Positions 10,946 to 22,804 of a DNA stretch of 64,000 nt are shown here, one piece after another. Both the position numbers and the translations under genes were made by a program. Source of the stretch: Lindgomyces ingoldianus (taxonomy: Eukaryota; Ascomycota; Dothideomycetes; Pleosporales; Lindgomycetaceae); assembly GCF_010093535.1 (NCBI RefSeq), contig NW_022985163.1:2364817-2428816 (forward strand), read 5' to 3'. How positions within the stretch are numbered: position 1 is the first letter of the stretch; each line of letters opens with the position of its first letter. A model generated the notes under the pieces. That model worked only from the letters and a program-made list of their open reading frames with translations. It was not told the DNA's origin and made no database searches.

Positions 10946-11779
10946 CAGCGCTTCCAACAGTCCGTAGTACGTAACCGTAGTACGTGAACGTAACTGTCAC
11001 GTGAGCAGTAAGTACGTACTTGCTTTTTAAGCCGTAACTTACAGCTCACATCTCTGTCCCTACGTACCGTAGTACGTCTCAAAAAGTCAATATTTCCTAG
11101 CAATATAGATCCTGATTGGACATGTCTGGGGGCGCGTCGACAGCGTGTTTGAGGTCGCGTGTAACAATCGGGTGAAAACTCTGAGGGTTGTGGGACGCTA
11201 GGGGATGGAGATGTGGGATCTTATGCAAATAGTCAACCTTTTGCCCAGTTTATCGTCCTAAGTCCATACTTGCCCATACTCTTGCCCATCATGAGCCAAC
11301 AGATGTCCCAGTTCCTCCATCGTGGCAGGCGTACAGCCTCATCCCAGGGATCCTCCCGAGCCATGGTTGCAACTCCTACCCTACGCTATTCAAAATCGCC
11401 GTCGATTTCCTCGCTATCCCCTCCACCAGCTGCGACTGTGAGAGAGCCTTCAGTGGGGGCAGCCGCACGGTCACAATCAACAGGAACAGTCTAGGGGTTG
11501 ATACAATTGAGGCTCTGCAGCTTCAAAAGAACTGGCTACGTCATTGCGCAGTGGAGAGTGAATTGACGGACCTGGAAGACTATATTGGGAGGAAAACTCC
11601 AGCAGTTACGGCGTAACTTCTTGCGAGAAGTACAGCCGTAGGAGGATTGTGAGCTGTTACGGTTACGCTACGTGAGAGACTATTAATTCACTTGTAACGT
11701 ACGTACGTACTAACAAACTGAGAAGTTACGGTCTAAAAAAAGCTCAATCGTAACGTATTACGTACTGTTGAAAGCGCTG
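10946..11779 (+). mobile_element. Internally deleted hAT transposon (834 bp)
   Basis: Left end CAGCGCTTCCAACAGTCCGT and right end (reverse complement) CAGCGCTTTCAACAGTACGT form terminal inverted repeats, 26 of the first 30 positions identical. They are rich in GTAACGTA/TACGTAC subterminal motifs. The element is flanked by a perfect 8-bp duplication GTATAGAA. Inside only the C-terminal hAT transposase region remains (11233-11616), so this is a non-autonomous deletion derivative. The intact duplication and well-matched ends suggest fairly recent movement. Confidence 0.92.
11233..11616 (+). pseudogene. hAT transposase C-terminal fragment (dimerisation region)
   Basis: The open frame between a TAG (11230) and a TAA (11614) reads, in order, YPTLFKIAVDFLAIPSTSCD, CERAFSGGSRTVTINRNS, then GVDTIEALQLQKNWLR and an ELTDLEDYIG tail. 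Thus it contains the conserved hAT C-terminal block (A-x-D-[FY]-L-x-I-P-x-[ST]-S-x-x-x-E-R-x-F-S) and the LQLQKNWL end. The N-terminal BED finger and catalytic RNase-H-like regions are absent. Not expected to be active by itself. Confidence 0.9.
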
Positions 11780-11787
11780 GTATAGAA
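11780..11787 (+). repeat. hAT target-site duplication, right (GTATAGAA)
   Basis: Perfect copy of 10938-10945. Confidence 0.9.
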
Positions 11788-12255
11788 TTCAGGAAGGCTG
11801 GTTGGCAAGTAGGTAGGTAGGCGTGACTAATTAGATAAAGGGAGGCATTAAACATGCGTGTCGCGAATATGACGTTTCCTAATAACCTATCATGTGAGGC
11901 CATCTACTCGTAGAACCTACTCTGCATAAAATCGAGACGTCTGTCTACTCAAGCTTTTGGCTTGCACCGCATTCGGCTCCTTAGAAGTCCGGTTGGATTT
12001 GTTGTCGGTAGCATCCGGGGTAGTGATGGAAGAGTCTAAACCAAACAGCTCCTTCTGATTGAATAAAGGCTCGGCACCGACCGGCAAGCCACCAGCCATC
12101 ACAAGAATATTAGAACTAAATTGGAATGAAATATGATCTAACATAGGTTTCAAAATAAAGGTATTCAAACCATCTAAAACCCGAGAATCTTCTCTCCACA
12201 CGCAGAGTATTCCCATCTTTGAATTCGTCTTTGCCATCACTCAACCATTCCGTTC

Positions 12256-12849
12256 CTACATCAAAAACCACCCAGCACCCAGTAATCCAGCAAACCCCCA
12301 AGCGCCTAACACCACAGTTGCCACCTTCCCGAAGTTACCAGGTACATTCAAAGCGGCCGCAGCGCCGGTAGTGCCCGTAGCAGCAGCACCTGCGGCAGGG
12401 CCTGCAGTCAGGCTAGCCAGGATCTGGCTCATGCTTGCAGCGACGGATTCGAGGTTCTTGTAGGGGGTGGCGATGGCGGTGCCTTTGAGGATACCGAAGG
12501 TGTAGTTGGGGTCTTTGCAAACGGGGATGGAGTTCAGGGTTCCGGCGCAGCTTTGGCCGGATCTGAATATTCAGATTTATTAGTGATGTGTTTGACGGAT
12601 GGGGTATGGCTAGTATTGTGAAGAGAAGCAGACTTACCCGCAGCACCATCCGTTCTTGCAGTCGTCGTAGCCAGAGCCGCAGACGAGATTGGGGTCCACA
12701 TCAAGACGAGGTGCGAGGTGAGAGACTTCACGGCGGTATTGGCGTGCATAGGAGACGCCTTGCGGAAGAGGATCGGGGTTAGAGGCGAGGGGGTCGGCAA
12801 TGGCGGAGAAGGCGAGGAAGACAGGGAGGAGAATAGCTGAGAAATGCAT
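12256..12849 (-). CDS. Cys-rich, probably GPI-anchored surface protein (172 aa)
   Basis: Two exons (12849-12638 and 12562-12256) with a 75-nt intron starting GTAAGT; exons total 519 nt. The N-terminal signal peptide is MHFSAILLPVFLAFSAIADP. A compact Cys cluster in the middle has pattern C..C..CC..C..C (from NLVCGSGYDDCKNGWCCG over the splice to QSCAGTLNSIPVCKD), similar in spacing to small chitin-binding-like modules. An Ala/Gly/Thr-rich region follows, then a terminal hydrophobic stretch (VATVVLGAWGFAGLLGAGWF), as in GPI-attachment signals. The splice join falls between Cys residues and restores the pattern. Likely a wall or plasma-membrane surface protein; exact family not known. Confidence 0.78.
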
Positions 12850-14285
12850 GTTGTAGATTGATAGATTAATTCGGTTTGAGTAAGTTTTGCGGACGTGGAT
12901 AGTCGAAATTAAGAAAGATCTATACCCTCGAAAAGTGGCAGTGAAAGAGACTGAGAACCTAAACGAAAGGATATTAAGCAAAAAGAAGCTTGAATGAGGT
13001 ACTTATACTCACCGCCGCATCCGACGCATTTCATGTCGACTCACTCTTCACGAAACGGTCAAGGGACGGCCTGAGCCACACTTGTTCACATTCATCCCGA
13101 CGCCACACGTCGATGAGATCTTCAACTTCATCCCTGTCAAGCTGAGAACATGACGCATGAACCACCATCACGCCGATCGGGTATCCTCAAACTCTTACTA
13201 TCACCCAATTCTAGCATCGTGTCTTCCGCATGGGGACTCCCGCCCGCGACAGCACATCAAACGCCAGGCAGCAAATGACCTCCGTCTGTCAAAATGCATT
13301 AGCATCTTGGCCTATTTCAGCCCCTCAGGATCCGTTGCCTCAAATACGAAGTCTAGGAAATGAGAGCTCGATGTTGAAATTTGAGTACCAGGGAAGCGGG
13401 AAGGGAACGCGAAGAAAGCGAGAGATCCATGGTCGGGATGTATCGAAGGATGATGGCGTGCAGGGGAAGAGGTTTAGCGTCTCGGCATGTCGGAGCGTAT
13501 TTCCAGGGTTAGGTTAGGCGCGGAGGAAATTCAAGGGCCTGTGCGTTGATGTACGATTGCGTGAAAAAGATCAACATTTAGTTGGGGTGCTTGCGATGAT
13601 TGTGATATTGACACAGAAGGACTGAAAACTTGTATTCCAACCACAATACCGAATAATAGTGGCTCCAAACATAGGACACAGCAGCGAGGCTTGACTCTCT
13701 ATGCGTTGGTAAAGACAGCGCGAATGAGATAAACAGTTGGTTCAAGGTGCTTAAAGATGATTCATGACATTGTTCATCCAGCAGGGACGGAGAATTTACA
13801 TTCAACGTGCAAAAGCCTAATATAGGAAACTTCCAATATCAGATATAACAATTGAAGTTGACTGGTGGATTACTATTGGGAAACCATAGGCATGATGCTG
13901 ACTATGGACAGAAGAAAATACTCCAACTTAGATGTAACTAGAACCCGAGATATGTTATGCACCAGCATAATACATTATCGTCTACTATGGAACCTTTCTA
14001 GCGAGGATGTATCTGCTAAACGTCTGGCTGGAACAAGAACGTCAACAGGATATCCACTTCTTCGTAGGATTTATCCTCCTACATTCCTTGACGGATGAAT
14101 TTGCAGTAAAGCAGGACCAGAATCGGTTATTAATTCTTCATTGCAATGTGTGACGGAGAAGAGGGTGGAACATCTTTGGACGATGGGCTAGGTTCAAAAT
14201 CCTGCCGAGGGGCTGTGCAAAGCCTTCTTCCATTGCTAATGAAGGCTTAAAGCTTGTTTAGACTTCAACTGTGTTGAGGTAATTT
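12850..14285. other. Intergenic, nothing recognised
   Basis: Promoter side of the Cys-rich gene followed by about 1.2 kb with only short unremarkable frames on both strands. Confidence 0.4.
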
Positions 14286-17200
14286 TCACAGCTTGCTCGC
14301 GTCTTCAGGTATCGGAGAGACGGGACTAGAGTGGAATTGACTGATGTTCGGGTCAGCGTGGGCGTTGGAAATAGAAGTCATGACTTACGTATATCCTCCC
14401 GCCTGAGAATTGAGCATTCCTGAGCCTGGGGGAACATAGCTGTATGGAGATTGATTGATACCATTATTCTGCTGACTGTAATAATCCTGCGCAGCGCCAT
14501 CTCCATTGACGGGCGAATACGGCTGTGGAGACGGCAGGCTTTGCAGGCTAATCATGGCATCGTCCATTTTGCCATAGCTAACGGGCCCTGGGCTAGCAGC
14601 ACCCAGAGCCGCGGTGGCCGCGGTAACAGATCCCAAGGGAATCCCCGATGTGGAATCTGTCCCTCGAGGGTACAGCCCACCTACGTCAACACGTTTTCTC
14701 CCGACTAGGCGGATCCAATTGGCACGAGAAGCGCCAGGTGGGCAGTCGTTGGTATACAAGAATGTAGTCAGAATCCGGCCGGCAGAAGTTTGGTTCAAGT
14801 TTCGTCGCATAGCCGATGGGGTTGCTCGACCAAGGAGCATTAGACCAAAGGACATGAATACAACGAGGGCACAAAGTGCCAAGACGAGAAACGCCGGGAC
14901 ACCGTAGGCGGGATGGAAGCGTATCCTTCTTGTATAAATAGTGACTGGAACTAGTGCAGTCGCCTTTGCTCCGGCCCGCTTGCCAAGATTATGCAAGGAC
15001 TCCGACGGCAGTTGGCTTTTAGTTCCTACAACAGCATTTGCGCTGGTAACAGTCAGTTATTACTTCATGCAGGCTACAGTTACAGGCTACTCACGCTATA
15101 TCCGTCCACATTAGGTTGATGATCTTGGCAGCGGCCGATGCGTTGCGGGACAACTCCTGCCATTTAACGTACATGGCAAGGTTACTTTTCCCTGTATAGT
15201 CAGGAATACCGTAATATCCGTTGTTTGAAACATCAGTCATCTCATAGGCCACACCCATGACATTTGAGTAAAAATCGACGCCAGCAAGATTCTGTGAGGC
15301 CTTTGTTGGTGAGGCGGCCAGCAAGTCAGTCATTCCTGGAAGGTAGAGGTATTCCTGACGAGCTGTTGATATATTCGGGTGGTTCGCGTGTTCCGGAGTG
15401 GTTATTCCCCATATGGGATTCACGTCTTGGAGACGCATTTTCAGATTTTCTACAGCCCACAATGGCTTGTCCTCGTCTTTGGTGTATGTCTTCGGCTTGA
15501 TGTCGAGAATTTTGAGAGATTGTAACCCTGCGGTGCCGTTGTAGACGAATTGGACTGTTTTGATAGAGACCTTGGAGGCAGAAGCACACGAATAGAGCGG
15601 CATTGTCCACTCGGATCCTGGGTCGAAGAACAAGGATGCAGTACCGTCTTTTCTCCTCGCCGCACCATACATCATTCCGCAGGAAACTGCAACGTTAGAA
15701 ATGTTAGCAAAGTTGTCGCCATCGCTGTTTGAACATGCCGTTCCTACAAAGCACTCATATTAGCCCAGGTCAAAGGATTCGGGAAGGTCAAACACTACCT
15801 ATATTGGTGAAATTGGATTCGCCGATCTTGAACGGATTGGCATAAGCTAATGAATTCGAGATGCTGCGGTTGAAAAACGTATCTGGAATGTTCAGGAATC
15901 TTCCAAATTCATGAGTTGTCTTCATCTGGTCAAAAGAAACATCAAATGCTCCAATCGATTTATTATCGCCGACCGGAAATTGGGTACCCACGCTTGAGTT
16001 TAGGTACTGAAATCGCGTTGAGAATGGTTTCATCTTTGGGTTTGTGACATTTAGATAGAACATCGCATATACGTTACTAAACCATGCAGCGAAGTATGCG
16101 CGATCGCGCAAGCTTGTATTTGCCCACGTATTGTTCGTATCATACGATGGAATTTCCTTGTTGAAATTTGCGAATCCTCCCCGGTCCGTGAGCATGAGAT
16201 TCTCTACAGACCCAAATGTATCCGAAGAAAGCGGAATGTTAAAGTCCAAGGTAATATTTAGGTCCACACATTGGGTTTCTGGCTCGATGAAAAGAAGATC
16301 CTCAGACCAGGTGCTCCCATAGGGAAGGTGGGGAGGCACTGAGTGGTTACGGAACCCAATCATTCCGTCTTTGGTATCAACTACAAGGCCTTCGATGGCC
16401 TGTAGATTGTCATTAAGCGCGATCGACTGCAGATATCGGTAGTCTCCCACAAGGTACGACCGGTTGTCTTTCATGAACTTATTGTGCAATACTTTCTTGT
16501 AAGTCCTCCATTGAATGTCGAAAACGCTGGAAACGGAGCTATCGAATTTCGAAAATCCAGCTGAATATATATCGGTTATGTTTTTTGGAATGCGGACATC
16601 GTATCCATCTGGGAGATCTGCTGTGTACGTAGTCGAATTACGGGACTCGATCAGTGTAGTATTAGACCAGGGGCAGATGCTCGGTTTGAAGCCCCAACAC
16701 ATACGAGAAAGCCCGATATCGTTTCGCCTGGGAAGGGTGCTAGACAACATGTAAGCCCATATCATAAAAGGGAAATAGGACAGAATTAATCTGTTAGACA
16801 GATTGAAGGAAGGAGTTGAAGACAAAGTTGACAAATGTTCTGGCAGAAGTGCAAACCCAGCATCTGTGAATGGCGTCCTGGAATGGTGGAGAGTGACATA
16901 CCCAACGCCGAAGGATGTGCTATCTTGTGCATAGCTGAACATCTCCTCGGTAAGATGGTCCTCAGCGATGACGGCCTCGTACAAACCTAATGGTGTGACG
17001 ATGGATGCTACGGAGAGAAGTAGCAGCAAGAAAGCCTCAAATAGCGCTACCATTCGAACGCTTGCACTGATACCTCGTACTCCTGCAGACTCTGTTCGTA
17101 AGATCGAAGGCCAGGGCGAAGAATGCAAAGTTCGACCAACAACAGACCTAAGACTTGTCAACTCTACGAGAACTCCAAGAGGTTGAAATAGAACCTACCA

Positions 17201-17390
17201 TGTTGCGGCGGTGTTTTCCTTGCCTAAAAGTCCAACCAAAATCAAAGGAAGAATCGTGGGTACCACATATTGAACTGGTCTTCATTAACATCGACTCTCT
17301 CCACGCATCCAAAATGCGCCTACCAATGAACACTCCAGCGGCAATGAGACCAGCGACTGTTGAGACATTCAGATCTTCGACCTTGAGCAT
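14286..17390 (-). CDS. Large multi-span membrane protein with glycosylated ectodomain (944 aa)
   Basis: Six minus-strand exons: 17390-17324, 17274-17199, 17147-15799, 15743-15095, 15042-14389 and 14325-14286. Introns are 49, 51, 55, 52 and 63 nt, all GT-AG, and the total of 2835 nt is in frame. Joins 1 and 2 rebuild an N-terminal hydrophobic region (STVAGLIAAGVFI + VQYVVPTILPLILVGLLG). A second helix follows (VALFEAFLLLLLSVASIV), then an ectodomain of about 600 residues with many N-X-S/T sequons and scattered Cys (MCWGFKPSICPW, ETQCVDLNITLDF). A C-terminal helix (VPAFLVLALCALVVFMSFGL) leads to a Pro/Ser/Gln-rich cytoplasmic tail. This matches a widespread fungal-specific plasma-membrane family with no assigned role. 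If the last intron is retained, TAA (14387-14385, inside its GTAAGT donor) ends the protein at 932 residues. Confidence 0.85.
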
Positions 17391-18464
17391 TGCGAAGGTA
17401 TGATGTTTACAAGGAAAGCGGAAACTAAAAGAGAGACGCACGATCGAAATGGTCAACGATCATTCAAAGGAGGGTGAGCCGCCTTCTTTTGACACAGCTC
17501 AGAAGCCGTGCACTCTGTACCGCGGGGCTAAAGAAGCTGGAAGCAAGAAATTGTTGCAATCATTTTCGAGGGGTAAAGTTAGAAACCGCACGTGGAAAGG
17601 GACCGATCGGGACAGGAATGCGAGCATGGAAAAAGCGCCACAGCTTGGCAGTCTCATCGCGAAGCTCAAGTGTCAAAAGCTTATCCCAGCTTCGATCAAG
17701 GGCAGCAATTTGGCAGAGTGGGAGAAAATCAGGCCATCTTAGGACGGCGACGAGATGCCCTTATTGATCCGCACCCTTTACGGGATTTACGATCATGCGA
17801 ATAAGGTGTCTTTCGTCGCTGGAATCAGCTGAAAACTAGCCCACTACCCAAGCGTGCGGGAAATCGGTGAACCCCTTGACGCTGCAGTCTTCCAAGGACG
17901 CGCTTTTGTAACATGGGCAAGTAATGGGTCAATTTTTAGCTGATTCTCGCAACGATGATTCGCGTGATCGTGAAGCACCGACGCGCACAGAATACGAGAA
18001 GCCAGGGTTCCTGGATGAAAGAGCCGCAACGATTTTGGCGCGAAACGGCGATGCATCAATTTGTGATGATAGCTCAGAGTTGGTGCGCCCGAACTTGGCA
18101 TCGGCTCACTAGCTTCCGGCTGAACACGTGCGCACTAGACGTACGACAATCTTGGATTTGTGAACGACTCTACCCGCTATCAACGACCTGATCTCAATTT
18201 TCATCATCTTTTGATAAAAATTCCGGGTGTTAGCCACTGCAGAAGAGCCAGCACGTAGGTGCCTTTGCATGAAACACCACCACTTGCTAGAGGCACAGCA
18301 TAGATTTCAGAAGCACTACCGTAATTACAAGAATCAAGATGCAGAGCTGCAGAGTCACGGTGAGGCTCAGCAAGATCCCATGCATATGGCTTCCTTTCCT
18401 CCTCCTTACCTGTATTACTACTAATTCAAGACTCCTCTTCTAAACTAATCGAGCATCGTGATAC

Positions 18465-18540
18465 TGTTTACAGTTACGGAGCTCTCCGAGCTCCACCACC
18501 TGCTCGAATTCACCGACCACTGCTGCTCACCCTGAAGTTG
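18465..18540 (+). repeat. Diverged repeat copy A (GCAGTTACGGAG-type)
   Basis: Begins TTTACAGTTACGGAGCTC and continues to TTCACCGACCACTGCTGCTC. The same start and a matching CACTGACCAC...CTGCT block occur at 18796-18885; only the start recurs at 21429. Confidence 0.4.
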
Positions 18541-18795
18541 GGAGTATTGAAGTAATTCCTTGATCATAAGGCTTTCGCCGACCTGTCGTAGACTTTTCGT
18601 CCAATGAGATATTATCAAATTAGACCCACAAGGACTTCGGTATTAGATTCCCTCCTAAAATACTGCAATTTGTGGCCATTAAGATCGTAACCTGAAACAC
18701 ACGACTAGATCCAACTTATGTCATTAACAAATATGACTACACACTCACAAAAAGAGAGCTCTCTGAGCCTAAGTTTGCCATGCCCTTTAGAAATT

Positions 18796-18885
18796 CGTTT
18801 GCAGTTACGGAGTTCAAGCGCAGCTTGCTAAACTCTTCTTCCTGCTTATATTCACTGACCACCTCCTGCTTAGCTCACTCATTTG
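18796..18885 (+). repeat. Diverged repeat copy B
   Basis: TTTGCAGTTACGGAGTTC followed about 45 bp later by TTCACTGACCACCTCCTGCT. Aligns with copy A at 18465 allowing small indels. A GAGCTCTCTGAGCC block lies just upstream (about 18755), and a version of it is within the other copies. Confidence 0.4.
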
Positions 18886-19027
18886 AATATAAACTCTTGG
18901 TTACGCTTCTTTAGCAACTAACTTGGTCCCTTATGACCTTGGTGCTCCGAAAAGCTTCACAAAAAGCTTTGCTCTTCATGTATACTAGTAAATTCCTCCC
19001 CATTAAGTAAACAGAGAATATTCCAAC

Positions 19028-19153
19028 ATGATCACATATCTCCCTCTTGCCGTCAGGCTACTCGCCATCACTCATTGCACGGGCTCTCTCCTATCTAGGA
19101 CCAACGCTACTGCGTCAGTCACTGTACCAGTCACGGCACCCACCACAGCGTAG
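19028..19153 (+). pseudogene. Truncated secreted-protein start (signal peptide remnant)
   Basis: A 41-codon frame starting MITYLPLAVRLLAITHCTGS, a plausible signal peptide, then a Thr/Val/Pro-rich stretch ending in TAG. Translation beyond the TAG stays protein-like for a few residues (SYGIPHL). The TAG could be a mutated CAG or TGG. No longer product can be built, so this is probably a broken secreted-protein gene. Confidence 0.3.
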
Positions 19154-22147
19154 TCTTACGGTATACCCCATTTGAAATCGCAGCATGAAGCTTGTAGGTC
19201 TTTATCAAATTCAGTGTGGGTTTCAATTTCAATATGTGCTAATCAGATTGATCAATATTGTTACTAATTAATATTAGCGCGAATTAGCAAATATTAGTAG
19301 ATTTTGTGATATTTGCACAGATGTCCTTAGCACCCCTTGAAATTTTTAGATTTCAACATTGTACAAATAACTAGTAAATTCAATAGATTCTAAAGCTTAT
19401 TCATCAATTTTTACACTAGTATTAGACTCCCTTAGTACAGAGGAGTTATTACACTTTACGCAAAGGAAGACTTCTACTCTATAGAAACATACTTAGCCGC
19501 TGTACAAAGAAGAGGATACATACTTCAAGAGAACAAGGCTTATTTATTGTAAACACTGCGCAGAGATACAACCCCTGCTTGTAGCAAGCACAGATATCCA
19601 CTGCTGTTACTTTATTCTCATCTTGTACAGAGCAGGCAGTATGGTTACTCCATTTGCAATTCCTACATGCTCCGCTAAAGTGCCTGGGTATCTGACAACA
19701 CGATAGGAATAGGCAATAGCCCGGGGAGCCGTCAGTGCATGCTTTGCACAGATTACCTATCGCCTACCCCCGAGATTGATTGACAATGGCGTTAATATAC
19801 AAAGCTAGTGCGTTGCTATCTGCCAAGTTCCAACGGGAGATTGCTCCCTGTACAAACTCTACACCCTGCTCTAGAAGGGCCAGCTGGGCACACCCCTGCA
19901 GACTATGACACCGTAAAGCCAGCTGCTGCTTTCCTACAACGAGAGCGGGGCTGGTATTAGCACCAGCAGCGGCACTAGCAGCGGTAAGGGAAGCATTGTG
20001 GATTACAAGGGCCCTAAGTCAAACTTAGCTTTGTACAGCTTATAGAATAACGGTTTAAGCTGCTACAAAAGCTGCGTAGGGCGCCACCTTTGTATAAGGT
20101 TTCTAGAGGATATACTCACATTTTTGCTGCTTTTACTGTTGCTGTTGCTGTTACTAAGGTAAGTTAAGAATTAACGCCAAAGCACTATACAAGGAAGGCG
20201 CGCGACCACATAATTACATTAGAAAGCGGTTAATATATGCTAATGCTTTGTTCAATCTGCGTTTGTAACGTAAATCTACTATTATTATTATTACCGTTTT
20301 GTTAAAATTGCTGCAAATACTAGCTAGCTTTTCACCTATTAAATCCACGCGGATCAAAGTTTTCTCCGCGCACGCTTTATTTACTAAAGTTCCCAGACTG
20401 TAGCGCGCCAGACACAAACGTTCGGTTTGATTCCCTAAGCATTGCCGTACAATAGCGTCTATCAGGGAACATATTAGGAGCACTTCGAGTGCTAAATTTA
20501 CGTGCATAGCCGGAAACATCTACGGAGGAAGCTCAACTTCTCATCCTGAGCTCGCTAATGCCACACGCTCGACGGACCCAAATATATTGATGAAAAATTA
20601 AAGGGCTATTTTCCGTACCCCAGGCTATCCTAACTTGTACAGATAAATGAAACCCTCTTCAAGACCACTATTTGACAGCCAATCATATCTGGCACAAGAT
20701 TACTAACCAGTGGGTGAGCATCCTTACATCAACATATCCCTGCCCAGTCCTTCTCTTTCAATCTCTTAGAATGAGCACTCCTCACCACCCGGCTTACTTG
20801 TAGTAGGCTTCTGTTACCAGAGGGTAGACTATTCTAGGTTATAGTTAAGGAGGTAGGTTTCACGTTGCTCTCCAGGTATCTGCAGGAATAGCTCAACAAA
20901 TCCATAGACACCGTCAGAGTTGAAAGGTTACAGGCCATACAATATGCGCCACCCCCGATTTTAAATCTAGTCTTTTATCTTACTAGTAAGTTTTCCTCGA
21001 TAAACTTTCGGGCGTTGAAGAACTAAGTATGACGATGCCTAGATGTTACCAACCATTAATAGGTGCTCTGGCAAGACGAAGGACGGAATAAGAGAAGGAC
21101 CACCCGTCTGCTTCTGGTATTCCCTTAACCAACGATCCAAAGCACTTCATCTCGATCACTAGCCATCACAAAGCTCTAGCATCAATCCTAAACATTTTCA
21201 GCAGAGGGGATGATCTAGTTAGGTATAAATTAAGACAGATCCATCAAATAGTCGTAGAATACTCCCTACTGGTACAGTGGCTATGGCTCGCAAAAAAAAA
21301 ATGGCAATAACGTACGAAAACACAAAACCATTTCAGCATTACCTCTCAGCCTACAGCCACTAGAATAAAGAGATTTTTTTTACTGGATAAGCACAGAAAT
21401 GTAATTCTTCCATTCCCACGGGTATAGTTTTTTGCAGTTACAGAGATCTCTGAGCCCTAGCCACATGATGACGTACTTCCACCGGCGGATACCCTACCTG
21501 TTACGTTACCTGATTTACCTACTGTTTAGCCACTTGCTGCCCAGTCCACTCTTATGCATATATAGACCCTTATGTATACTCCTTTAACACTGAACTCAGT
21601 TCCTCATGACTCTGGCGTGCTGTGTATCCTCGCATCCACTCATTCTGTTAAGTGTCTTAGTATAATCACGTGATTTTCAGGAGCTCTCTTATACCAACAC
21701 TCTGTCGCTCATAACGCCGCTCCCACGGCAATACCGAAGGAGTGTCCCGCAGGTAATTGCTATGGTTTATTTTGCGACTGGCCACTAGTGTGATCTTCAC
21801 TCTCAAATATTGTGGAGCCCCTTCATCAAGCTACCTAGGATTATTCTTGGCATAGTGATCACGAGAGTGAATACTAAGTTGGCTCTAGCCCCTATTAGGC
21901 TTAGCGAAATCCTTGTGTCGCGATAGCTGCGTCACAGTCTTGGGGCCAAGAGAACGCTTCGCTGAGCCCTTTTAACTACAATAGTTCCTCTGACGAAGCG
22001 CCCAACCCCTAGTTTCATAAAAAAGGGCGGCTCCTCGTCAAAGAAGCCTTCAAGAAGTCCAGACAATAACACGCCAAAGGATGGGAGTGAACGAAACGCA
22101 GCCTTGCTGGACCGCGGCTCGACACGAAATGGGTCTAACTTACGGCG
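19154..22147. other. Gene-poor, AT-leaning interval
   Basis: Only short frames (for example minus 20214-20519, which has no recognised domain). A third partial copy of the GCAGTTACRGAG motif lies at 21429-21450. No tRNA, LTR pair or inverted-repeat element was identified by eye. Confidence 0.35.
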
Positions 22148-22561
22148 CTAGGATGTTTGCAACAACTCTTCATAGTCGGGATTGAGAGTATTCCGTGATA
22201 CATTGAGCATCGGAAAAGCGGATTGCCCCCTACCCGCAAATTCGGCGCAGTCGTTGATTGGGCGTATAAATAAGAGCACCGAGAGGGTGAGGGGAGAGCC
22301 GGTAACGATTGGAGACAAATTGCTGAGGAAGACGGCGAAGAATTCTCGGGCAGGCAGTGCTGGAAGCAGGACCTCTGCCGTCACTGCGAAATTTGCTAAG
22401 ATCCTCAACCGTTCGAACTCTTCAAACTCATTGGAATCTCCGAAGGCTTCGTACGAGCAGAAAGCATATATGGGGAACAAGATGGAGATACCACGAACCA
22501 ACACCTTGAACATAGCTCTGGCCAAGGATGGGTATGAAGAGAAATTATAAGTTCCTTGCAC
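22148..22561 (-). CDS. Hypothetical protein with hydrophobic segments (137 aa)
   Basis: Minus-strand open frame with a coding-like codon pattern (Phe mostly TTC). It contains hydrophobic stretches (MFKVLVRGISILFPIYAF, then LSPIVTGSPLTLSVLLFI), suggesting membrane association. The plus strand over the same bases is also open (22182-22550, basic and Ser-rich), so strand choice is uncertain. A GTAAGT lies a few bases after the TAG stop. No family recognised. May be a gene fragment. Confidence 0.3.
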   Translation of the reverse strand: MQGTYNFSSYPSLARAMFKVLVRGISILFPIYAFCSYEAFGDSNEFEEFERLRILANFAVTAEVLLPALPAREFFAVFLSNLSPIVTGSPLTLSVLLFIRPINDCAEFAGRGQSAFPMLNVSRNTLNPDYEELLQTS

Positions 22562-22804
22562 GCTCCCGGATAAGATCTCCGGAAAGTATACTGATTGATT
22601 CTGCTATAGGTGGAACTAGAATTAGGTATACTCACCCTTCCTTCGTCTCCCGCCTCCCGTCCGACACCGGACCTTTGAGCGCCTCTTTAGGGCAGACCAG
22701 ATCTTTGTGGAGTTTCAGATCTAAAAATAGATTTACTAGTACAACAATGATGAAGGCACTCGTAGGTTGGTCAAGACCGCTAAGTACCCTACACAGTTCA
22801 TCCT

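Larger units (their letters stand above)
17391..19027. other. Gene-poor upstream region
   Basis: The first few hundred bases are the promoter side of the membrane protein gene. The rest has only short frames (17.4-18.4 kb) and two diverged copies of a short motif (see the repeat entries at 18465 and 18796). No domain recognised. Confidence 0.4.

Noticed and set aside
11917..12240. 107-codon minus-strand frame downstream of the Cys-rich gene
   Set aside because: Overlaps the 3' UTR and the terminal part of that gene, with no domain or signal. Probably a chance frame.
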